The notes under the pieces were generated by a model. It made no database searches and was not told the DNA's origin. It was given only the letters and a program-made list of their open reading frames with translations. 11,696 nt of DNA from Acidobacteriota bacterium (GTDB taxonomy: Bacteria > Acidobacteriota > Blastocatellia > Pyrinomonadales > Pyrinomonadaceae). Made by a program: the position numbers and the translations under genes. Numbering within the stretch: position 1 is the first letter of the stretch; each line of letters begins with the position of its first letter. Shown here piece after piece: positions 1 to 8,400 of the stretch. Location: contig SXVE01000469.1 in assembly GCA_005790265.1 (NCBI GenBank), positions 1 to 11,696 of the forward strand. Reading direction: 5' to 3'.

Positions 1-576
1 ATTTCCTATGATTTGAAAGGGACGACCGAAATTTCTTACAGAGGAATGAAGCTCGAAGGCGAAATCAGTATTCTGCGCCAAAAAAACGAACGATACGCGG
101 AGATTATGAATTCCCCGTCGAGCGGCGAGATTCGGCAGATTTACGACGGAAAAAAGGCTTTTATGCAAACCGCTTACGGAATCGAAAGAGAAGCGGCGCA
201 AACCGCAAAAATCGAAGAAATCGAGCTTTTCGCGCCGTTTTATAATCTGATCAAAAAAGATTTTTTCAAATCGCTCGATTACCTCGGCGCTTACGATATG
301 CTCGGAAAAAAGGCGCACGTCATTGAAGCGATCACGGCTGAAGATCAGAAAATAGCTTTTGCGTTCAGCGTTGAAACAAAAATGCTGGTCAGCTACACGC
401 AGCAAAATTACGTCGTTTTGTTTGATGATTACCGCCCGGTCGAAAAAGTGCGTTTGCCGTTCGTTTTCAATCGCGGATCAGTGATGAACATTCGTCTCGA
501 TGAAATCAAGTTGAATTCGCCGATTGCCGAAAGCAATTTCGCCGTCAGCGAGAATTGCTATGACCGCGCAAATTAG
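1..576 (+). CDS. LolA/LolB-like fold protein, C-terminal part (5' end outside window)
   Basis: The reading frame is open from base 1 to a TAG stop at 574-576. There is no convincing start inside the window, so the gene is truncated on the left; a TTG at 13 is internal. About 191 residues are visible. They look like alternating beta strands with repeated 'DGKKAF', 'LGKKAHVIEA' and 'ETKMLVSY' type elements. The end holds 'DDYRPVEKVRLPF' followed by 'LDEIKLNSPIAESNFAV'. That ending (a DYR...LPF strand, then an I-x-LN-x-PI strand and a closing F) is what I know from LolA/LppX-like half-barrel proteins of Gram-negative bacteria, which carry lipids or lipoproteins in the envelope. No signal peptide can be seen because the N-terminus is missing. 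The link to the next gene, pgk, is probably only adjacency: 75 bases with palindromes separate them. The fold assignment is from pattern only and the cargo is unknown. Confidence 0.6.
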   Translation: MSYDLKGTTEISYRGMKLEGEISILRQKNERYAEIMNSPSSGEIRQIYDGKKAFMQTAYGIEREAAQTAKIEEIELFAPFYNLIKKDFFKSLDYLGAYDMLGKKAHVIEAITAEDQKIAFAFSVETKMLVSYTQQNYVVLFDDYRPVEKVRLPFVFNRGSVMNIRLDEIKLNSPIAESNFAVSENCYDRAN

Positions 577-608
577 ACGGTCGGAATTTCTCGTTCGCTC
601 GACCGATG

Positions 609-651
609 TATTATGATAGCTGAAAATTTTCAGAAATTTTTTAGCTAAACT
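609..651 (+). promoter_or_regulatory. pgk leader with -10-like box and palindrome
   Basis: TATTAT (609-614) and the overlapping TATGAT (612-617) resemble a -10 box, but no good -35 precedes them. A perfect 14-base palindrome, CTGAAAATTTTCAG, follows at 620-633 and then AAATTTTTT. The outer bases TAGCT (618-622) and AGCTA (643-647) could pair instead to form a longer alternative hairpin. The element could be a weak terminator for the upstream gene, a 5' mRNA structure for pgk, or both. No Shine-Dalgarno sequence is visible before the pgk ATG. A separate 6-bp stem, CGGTCG (578-583) with CGACCG (600-605), lies just after the upstream stop codon. Confidence 0.35.
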
Positions 652-1881
652 ATGAATAAAAAAACTATCAAAGACATTGACATCAAAGGCAAACGGGTTT
701 TTATTCGCGTTGATTTCAACGTGCCGATTAAAAGCGGGAAAATCGAAGACGATACGCGAATTCGCGGCGCGCTGCCGACGATTCGATACGCGATTGAACA
801 AAATGCGAAAGTCATTCTCGCTTCGCATTTGGGCAGACCTTTGAAAGATAAAGCGAAAGCCGAAGAAAAGAAAATTCCGTATGACGCGAGTAAATATTCG
901 CTCAAAATCGTCAGCGAAAAACTCGCCGAACTGCTCGGTAAAGACGTTCAATTTGTTGAAGACTGCGTCGGCGATGCGGTTAAAACCAAAGTCGCATCAT
1001 TGAACGAAGGCGATGTTGTGCTGCTCGAAAATTTGCGTCTGCACGCCGAAGAAGAAGCGAACGACGACGATTTTGCGAAACAACTTGCCGAGTTTGCTGA
1101 TGTTTACGTTAACGACGCGTTCGGCGCGGCGCATCGAGCGCACGCTTCGACTGCCGGAATCACGAAATTTGTTGAAAATTCCGTCGCCGGACTTTTGATG
1201 GAAAAGGAACTCGATTTTCTCGGTCGCGCGCTCAACAATCCGGAACGTCCGTTCGTCGCGATTCTCGGCGGCGCAAAAGTTTCCGACAAAATTCCCGTGA
1301 TTGAATCTTTAATCGAGCGCAAAGTTGATAAATTATTGATCGGCGGCGCGATGGCTTACACGTTTTTCAAAGCAAACGGTTTAACAATCGGTAAATCTTT
1401 GGTTGAAGACGAAATGATGCCGAAAGCACTGGAAATCGAGCGATTAGCGAAAGAAGCGGGCGTTGAACTGATTCTGCCGACCGATCACCAGGTCGTTGAT
1501 TCTTACGATCCGCTTAATTCGCGCAAAACAATTCCGGTCGAATTCACCAATAAAGGTCTGGTCGGACTCGACATCGGCATTGAAACGGCGGCGATTTTCA
1601 AAAACGCGCTCGACGGCGCGAAAATGATTGTCTGGAACGGTCCGATGGGAATGTTTGAGGAAAAACCGTTTGACGCCGGAACGATTGCCATCGCCGAAGC
1701 CGTCGCGGAAGCGACCGAAAAAGGCGCGGTTTCAATCGTCGGCGGCGGCGATTCGGTTTCCGCCGTCAATCAAGCCGGGCTTGATGAAAAAATCTCGCAC
1801 ATCTCAACCGGCGGCGGCGCAACGCTCGAGTTTTTAGCCGGAGACGTGCTGCCGGGCGTCGAAGCGCTCAACGAGCAATAA
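652..1881 (+). CDS. pgk: phosphoglycerate kinase
   Basis: This glycolytic and gluconeogenic enzyme transfers phosphate between 1,3-bisphosphoglycerate and ADP, giving 3-phosphoglycerate and ATP, in the cytosol. The 409 residues match the usual bacterial length and all signature segments are present. These are RVDFNVP (19-25) and SHLGRP (58-63) for substrate binding, LENLRLH (125-131) with the conserved Arg129, NDAFG (154-158) and AHRAHAS (160-166). The nucleotide domain carries GGAKVSDKI (206-214), GGAMAYTF (231-238), WNGPMGMFE (328-336), GGGDS (364-368) and the closing STGGGA (385-390). Residues 64-82 form a lysine-rich loop, also seen in other bacterial PGKs. The ATG at 652 gives the full N-terminal strand before RVDFNVP and is the natural start, although no Shine-Dalgarno is visible. 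The gene is flanked by its own leader and terminator, so it is probably monocistronic. No gapA or tpiA is in the window. Confidence 0.98.
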   Translation: MNKKTIKDIDIKGKRVFIRVDFNVPIKSGKIEDDTRIRGALPTIRYAIEQNAKVILASHLGRPLKDKAKAEEKKIPYDASKYSLKIVSEKLAELLGKDVQFVEDCVGDAVKTKVASLNEGDVVLLENLRLHAEEEANDDDFAKQLAEFADVYVNDAFGAAHRAHASTAGITKFVENSVAGLLMEKELDFLGRALNNPERPFVAILGGAKVSDKIPVIESLIERKVDKLLIGGAMAYTFFKANGLTIGKSLVEDEMMPKALEIERLAKEAGVELILPTDHQVVDSYDPLNSRKTIPVEFTNKGLVGLDIGIETAAIFKNALDGAKMIVWNGPMGMFEEKPFDAGTIAIAEAVAEATEKGAVSIVGGGDSVSAVNQAGLDEKISHISTGGGATLEFLAGDVLPGVEALNEQ

Positions 1882-1911
1882 ATTTTGTTAATTTGTAACG
1901 GGAAATCAAGG

Positions 1912-1943
1912 AAGCGGATTCAAGTCTGGATTCGCTTTTTTTT
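1912..1943 (+). terminator. intrinsic terminator after pgk
   Basis: AAGCGGATTC (1912-1921) pairs with GGATTCGCTT (1928-1937) as a 10-bp stem with two G-U pairs and a 6-base loop. It runs into eight T residues (1936-1943). It lies 30 bases after the pgk stop and separates pgk from the giant gene downstream. Confidence 0.85.
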
Positions 1944-2190
1944 AAATTTATTGCAACGATTAATGCAGTATCCGCATCATTTACAGGATTTCGCAATTTT
2001 CAACTGTAAATTGTTCGTTTTTTGTTCGCTCGCGAAAACGCGGTTTTGAATCTGAAAACCAAAATTTTACCGCAATTTGCGAAAGCGCCGGTATATTTTT
2101 TTTCACCGTTTCGGACGTAATACTTTAAAGCATAGGAAAACCAATTTTATTTGTCGTTTATTAAACGGAACGGTTTTAGACGCCGGTTGA

Positions 2191-2205
2191 CGTTTTAATA
2201 AAACG
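2191..2205. repeat. 15-base palindrome CGTTTTAATAAAACG
   Basis: CGTTTTA and TAAAACG flank a single central A, giving perfect 7-bp arms. It is followed closely by two copies of an 11-base unit, GATTGGTTTTA and GATTGATTTTA, at 2214-2235. The role is unknown; it could be a protein-binding site in the leader of the giant gene. Confidence 0.5.
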
Positions 2206-2338
2206 CTTATTTTGATTGGTTTTAGATTGATTTTAGATAAAGAAGGCGATAAAATATCAGCTTTCATTAACACGCAAAATTTAACCCTATTTAATTTACA
2301 ATTGACAAAAGTTTTTCGCAGAAAAACCTTTAACGCCG

Positions 2339-2359
2339 GTTCAAAATCCCTGTTTGAAC
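2339..2359. promoter_or_regulatory. inverted repeat GTTCAAA-N7-TTTGAAC upstream of giant gene
   Basis: GTTCAAA (2339-2345) and TTTGAAC (2353-2359) are perfect 7-bp arms around a 7-base spacer, about 60 bases before the start codon at 2420. The geometry fits a dimeric repressor operator or a small leader hairpin. There is no T-run, so it is not a terminator. The arms differ from the MarR-type operator near 10230, so I would not assign it to that regulator. Confidence 0.4.
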
Positions 2360-2419
2360 GAGCTTTTATCAAAAATGGTTTTTCGGTCAGAATTTTAAAT
2401 TATCATTTAAGGAATTTCC

Positions 2420-5400
2420 ATGGCTAGAATTAACAATTCCCGCAAAAAATCAGGTTTTTCGCTGATTACACTCTTCACCATTATTTTTGCCGTTTTCTCC
2501 ATTTCGTTCGGCACGATTATTTACTCGGCGAGTTCCAAAAGCGCCGAACCGGAACAGGTCAACGAACAAACAATCGAAGCCGAAACCGGCAAATTCATCG
2601 TCCGTCCTGAACGCGCCGTGATCGCAGATGACGAAGCGACAGTGCCAGAAGCGATTTTCACCGTCAATGACGGCGGCGATACGAAAGACGCAACGCCGGG
2701 AAATGCGGTTTGTGCGGATGCAGCGGGAAAATGTACTTTGCGCGCGGCGATTGAAGAAGCGAATGCGGCTGCCGGAATTGACGAAATCAAATTTGAATTT
2801 AACGTTCCGACGGAAATTCAGTTGAACGCGGGGCTTTCACCAGCCGGGTTAATCATCACGCAGCCCTTAAAAATTACCGGTTCGGGAGCCAGAAATCTGA
2901 CGGTCAAGGGAAATTCGGCGACGACTGCCGGAATCTTAAAAATTAACTCGGGCGTTGTCGGCGTTAATATCAGCGGAATCACCATCGCCAATTCCGGCGG
3001 TCACGGCATCAACAATGAAGGCGAGTTGACGCTCGCTGACATCGCCGTGAAGGGAAACGGCACCGGAATTAACAGTGCCGGAAAACTCGTTGTGACTCGC
3101 GCAACAATCAGCGGCAACAGCAAAAGCGGATTGGTAATCGCCGCAAGCGCGGACGTCAATATCAGCAACACAACCGTTTCGGGCAACCAATCGGCGACAA
3201 ACGGCGGCGGAATCAACAGTTTGAGCGCCAATGTGGTGCTGAATAACGTAACGATTACCGGCAACTCAGCCACGGAAAAAGGCGGCGGCATCTACTATGA
3301 CAACGCATCAACCGGTTTCAGCGTGCGCAATACGATTATCGCCGGAAACACAGCCGCTTCAAACCCTGACGTTCACGCGGTTAACGGCAAGTTTACGACG
3401 CGCGGCAATAATTTAATCGGTAAAAATGTCGGCAGCACCGGTTTTGAAAACAGCAACAGTAATGACAAAGTCGGAACGAACGGCTCGCCGATTGATCCGC
3501 TGCTCAAACCGCTGCGAAACAACGGCGGGCAAACGGATACGCATGCGCTTTTAGCCGATAGCCCGGCGTTAAACTCGGGAAATAACTGCGTGGTCGAAGT
3601 CAGCTGCCGCCTGGGCAATGCGACAGCCGGTTTGGTTAACGATCAGCGCGGTGCTGATTATCCGAGAGTTTTTCAAGACACAGTTGAAATCGGTGCTTTT
3701 GAATCTTTTTATCCGGCTCCGACTATTACTTCGATCAGTCCGGAAAACTCGGTGGCGGGCGGCGAACCGTTTGAATTAACAATTAACGGAACGAAATTCG
3801 TCGCTGATTCCGTCGTTAAATGGAACGGACAGAGCCGTCAAACGACTTTTGTTTCAAATACGCAATTAAAAATTCAGGTTACGGCGGCGGATATCGCGAC
3901 CAAAGGCGAGTATGCGATTACCGTAACCAATCCGGAACCGGGCGGCGGAACATCGCTGGCAGTCAGTTTTATCGTTCCCGATTGCGCATATTCGATTAAT
4001 CCGTCGCAACAAAGCGTTGCGGCATCGGGCGGAGTCATAACAGTGAACGTGACGGCGCAAAACGGCTGTCGCTGGACGGCAGTATCAAACGTTCCCTGGC
4101 TGATCGTCGGCGGCAGCGGAAACGGCAACGGAAACGGCACGGTTTCGATTACGGTCGCCGCCAATCCTGGCGTCGTGCGTCCCGGGGCGGTAACGATTGC
4201 CGGACAAACATTCACAGTTGATCAGGCGGCAGGTTGCAGTTTTTCGATTGCTCCGAGTGTTTACACAGCACCGGCGGCAGGCGGGGCGGGAAGTTTTACT
4301 TTGACGGCTTCCGATGCAGGCTGCGGCTGGTCGGCTACGAGCAGCGCCCCGTGGATTACCGTTATTGACGGCAGCGGAAGAGGTTCAAAAACAATCAACT
4401 TTACGGTTGCCGCACATACATCCACTCCGCGAAGCGGCGAAATAAAAGTTGGCAATCAGACGTTTACAGTTAATCAGGTTTCCGGTTGTAATGCCGCGCT
4501 CAATCCGACCAGCGCAAACGTCACTGCCGCCGGAGTTTCCGGTTCATTTAATATTTTACTGGGCGAAGGCTGCGGCTGGGCGGTTTCAAGCACCGATACG
4601 TGGATTTCGATTACCACGGCGGTCAGCGGCACCGGCAATGGATTGGTTAACTTCACAGTCGCGGCAAATCAAGGTCCGGCGAGATCAGGGAAAATCAAAG
4701 TCAACGACAAAGAGTTCAGCATCAATCAGGAAAGCGGTTGTGCTTTTACGGTTGCAACCACTCCGATTAATATCGGCAGCGGCGTTTACAACGGAAGCGT
4801 TGCCGTCGGCACAAGTGATCCCGGCTGCGTCTGGTCGGCGCAGACAAACGATTCCTGGATTACGGTTGCCGGAAACAGTGAAAACAGAACCGGCAGCGGC
4901 ACAGTTCAATTTTCGGTTGCGGCAAACAACGGTCCGCCGCGTGAAGGAGCGATTAGCGTCGCAGGAAAAACCATCCGCATATTTCAGGCTGACGGTTGCA
5001 CAATTAATATTGCGCCGCTCACACAGAATTTTACAGCCGCAGGCGGAACCGGATCATTTGCCGTGACTGCATCAAATTCCGGTTGTCGCTGGACGGCGAG
5101 CAGCAATAGTTCTTGGGTAACGATCACTTCCGGCACTGAAGGCGAAGGAAACGGAAGCGTAAGTTTCACGGTTGCGCAAAACATTGGGTTAGAAAGAAAC
5201 GCGGAAATTATAGTCGGCGGTAAAAAATTCGACATTAGACAAAGTAACGGCTGTACCTTCTCGCTGCCTGTGACCGCAAAAGATGTGGCAGCGGCAGGCG
5301 AAACATTTACATTTGCGCTGAATGCGAGCGCGTCCGGCTGTTCGTGGACGGCGCAATCAGACGTGCCGTGGATTGCAGTCAACCCGACAAGCGGAACGAG

Positions 5401-8400
5401 CGGCGCGACGATTTCATTAGTGGTCGCCGCAAATACCGGACCGAGCCGAACCGGAAAAATTAACGTCGGCGGGCAAATTTTCACAGTTACTCAAGCGAGC
5501 GGCTGTACATTTTCGCTGTCCTTTACCAGCACAATTTTCGACGCTGCTCAAGGCGTCGGAAGCTTTGAAATCAGAACAAATAATTCGGGTTGTACCTGGA
5601 CTGCAACCGCTTCGGAAACTTGGATTACTTTTGACGGCGCCAGCACGGGCACGGGCACGGGCACAATTTCTTATATCATTCAGGCAAACATCAATCCGGA
5701 AAGATCTGGCTATATCACCGTTGGCGGACAGCGTTTTGATATCACTCAGCGTAACGGGTGTGTTTATTCACTTCCGAACACAATCGCTTCGATTCCGGCA
5801 GGCGGCGGTGCATCAACTTTTACGATCAATTCAGGCGGGCGATGCCCGTGGACGGCGGTGAGTAATGATAACTGGATTACCATTACCGGCGGCGCATCGG
5901 GAACGGGAAGCGGCATCGTCAGCTATACGGTTGCGCCGAATCCGGGACCGGCGCGAGAAGGCACGATTACGGCGGGCGGTAGAACATTCAACGTCAAACA
6001 AGACAGCGGGTGTTCGTTTACCATCGTTCCGGCTGAATTAAATGTTCCGGCAAGCGGCGGAACCATTCCGGTAACGATTACGGCAAGCGATCAGCGTTGT
6101 ACGTGGACGGCGCGCAGCGATAATGACTGGATCACGATTTCCGGCGTTGCGAGCGGAACGGGGAACGGAACGATTCAAGTCGTCGTCGCCGCAAATATTT
6201 CGCCGGAGCGATCGGGTTCGATCACCGTCGCGGGCAGAACAATTCCCGTTCGCCAAGGAAACGGCTGCGTTTACAGTTTGTCGCCGACGAGCGCGAGCGT
6301 CAACGAAAACGGCGGAAATCGAAACTTTAATGTTAATACCGGAGCGGGCTGCACGTGGACGGCGACCAGCAATTCCAATTGGATCAGCATCACCGGCAAC
6401 GCAAGCGGCAGTGGCAACGGTACCGTGCAAATTTCAATCGGCACGAACACCGGCGATGAAAGAACGGGAACAGTCACCGTCGCCGGGCAGATATTCACTG
6501 TTTATCAAGTCAATTTAATCGTCAGCAATACCAATGACAGCGGAAGAGGAAGTCTTCGCCAAGCGGTGATCAACGCCAATAATACGCCGGGAGACGATAT
6601 CGTCACTTTTAACGGCGCAATCGGTTTAATTTCATTGACCAGCGGCGAAATCGAGATTGTCAATAATGGCAGTTTGGAAATCAGAGGACCCGGTTCGCAA
6701 TTGTTAATTATTTCGGGCGGTAATTCCAGCCGAATTTTTCACTCGAACAAAGCGAACGTCACGATCAAAGATTTGACTTTGGCGAATGGCAACGGCGTCG
6801 GCAAAGATTCAGCCGTGTTCGCTCCGAAAGGCGGCGCGATTTACGCTTACCAAGGATCGCTGACGGTAGACGGTTTGCAAATTGTGTCGAACAGACTCGG
6901 CTCAGGTGATATCGGCATGGGCGGCGGAATATTTTTTGACAACGTGACGAACAGCTTTGTCAAAAATTCAACGTTCTACAACAACAGAGCTTCAAATGCG
7001 GGCGGAGTTTACACGCAGTATTCGGTTTTGACCGTCAGCAATTCAACGTTTGCCGATAATGTGGTAACCAGAGCGGGCGGCGGAATTTACTCGGTCGGCA
7101 CAACAACTTTGAAAAACGTGACGATCAGCGGCAATGTTTCGACATCGGCAACCCCAGAAGGCGCCGGAATCAGCGTGTGGGGCGGATCGCTGTTTTTGGG
7201 GAATTCGATTGTTGCCGGCAACATCGGACCCGAAATCACTTTTAATACCGGAGAAGTTTCATCTTTGGGTAATAACTTGGTCGGCGATTCGCTCGGCGAT
7301 TCATCGGACACAAAAAACGCCGTTACTTTTGTTTCCAACGATTTATTAAATATTCCGCCGAAACTCGCACCGCTTTCGCGTTACGGCGGACTGACTCCGA
7401 CGATGGCATTGATGCCGGGCAGTCCGGCAATCAACGCGGGCAACAGCGCGAATGTCGGTTCGTTCGACCAGAGAGGTTCGCTGAGAGTTGTCGGCGGAAG
7501 TGTTGACATCGGCGCTTTTGAATACAATATTTCGATGCAGCCGGAATTATCAAATTTACCGAACGGAACTTTGGGAACTTATTATTCGCAGGCGATGTCT
7601 TCGGCGCGGCTCGATAATCTGCCGCTTCCGGGACCGTTTATTTACAAATTACTGGACGAATCAGCATTGCCGCCCGGATTATCGTTGACGACCGGCGGAT
7701 TGTTGCAAGGCGTTCCGACAACACCGGGAGTTTATAATTTCCACGTCGTTGCCAGTCTGCCGACAGAAATGGCGGCGGTGAACAAATATACGATTTCGGT
7801 TGACTGCACATTTGCGCTCAGTCAAACAAATTTCAGCTACGGACGCTCTGGCGGAACCGGTGCGTTGACGATGACCAGCTCTGCGGGCTGTAACTGGACT
7901 CCGTCAACAAATGCTAACTGGATTACTATTACTTCCGCGCTGAACGGAAGCGGCAACGGCTCGATTGCGTTTACGGTCGCGCCGAATTTAGAAGGTGCGC
8001 GAACCGGGACGATTACCGCCGGTGGGCAGACAATTACAATTAATCAGGCGGCTGGCTGCGCTTACAGTTTGACGGCAACGACGGCAAATATGCAGTCTGC
8101 GGGAGGAACAGGCAACTTCGGCGTCACGACTGAAAGCGGCTGTCCGTGGACGGCTTCGACGAGCGCAGATTGGATCACAATCACGAGCGGCACTCCGGGC
8201 TCAGGCAACGGAACGGTGAATTTTACGGCGGCAATCAATAATTCGTCTGCCAGAACAGGAACGATCACTGCTGCCGGACGAACTTTTACCGTTAGTCAGG
8301 AAGCGTTTGTCGTGCAGAATACGAAGCGAGATTTTGATTTCGACGGCGACGGCAAAGCCGACATCGGACTTTTCCGACCGCAGGACGGAGTCTGGCATCT

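Larger units (their letters stand above)
1944..2419. other. AT-rich intergenic region and leader of the giant gene
   Basis: These 476 bases are much richer in A and T than the flanking genes. Open frames here (for example 2212-2427 on + and 2103-2372 on -) give low-complexity, lysine- and phenylalanine-rich peptides with no recognisable family and no start signals, so I call the region non-coding. It holds a 15-base palindrome (2191-2205), a tandem 11-mer (2214-2238), two copies of ACGCCGGTT (2180-2188 and 2333-2341), and a 7-7-7 inverted repeat (2339-2359). A TTGACA at 2302-2307 could be a -35 box, but no convincing -10 follows at the right distance. The giant gene is therefore probably transcribed from within this stretch with a long 5' leader. 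Confidence 0.55.
3983..6514 (+). repeat. ten tandem BACON-domain coding repeats (252-258 bases each)
   Basis: Repeat starts, marked by the first Cys codon, fall at 3983, 4235, 4487, 4739, 4997, 5252, 5504, 5759, 6011 and 6266 (residues 522, 606, 690, 774, 860, 945, 1029, 1114, 1198 and 1283). The period is 84-86 residues. Each unit has an opening Cys, a central GC-x-W or RC-x-W element, a W-[ILV] pair about ten residues later, a Gly/Asn/Thr-rich loop, and a closing R-x-G...G-x-x-[FI]...Q strand. Units have diverged, so this is an old duplication series rather than a recent amplification. Confidence 0.9.

Noticed and set aside
478..951. 157-residue minus-strand frame across the pgk start
   Set aside because: It is the reverse-strand shadow of pgk and the gene before it; the Phe/Arg-rich composition is typical of antisense reading of GAA- and CGC-rich codons.
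1944..2419. Cyclic-di-GMP or other known riboswitch before the giant gene
   Set aside because: I looked for the conserved GEMM-type core and other familiar aptamer motifs and did not see them.
2212..2427. 71-residue frame upstream of and overlapping the giant gene start
   Set aside because: Lies in AT-rich spacer, gives a peptide with no recognisable features, lacks a ribosome site and overlaps the real ATG and its Shine-Dalgarno.
5643..5664. Microsatellite considered as an on/off phase-variation switch
   Set aside because: The unit is six bases, so slippage changes length by two residues but cannot shift the frame.
3983..6514. Regularly spaced repeats considered as a CRISPR-like or other DNA array
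   Set aside because: The period is about 255 bases, units are diverged, and conservation follows codons of BACON domains, so this is protein-level repetition.
6038..6518. Overlapping frames of about 130 residues on both strands inside the BACON region
   Set aside because: Arg/Ala/Ser-rich shadows produced by the repetitive GC-rich codons of the giant gene; no independent start signals or domains.
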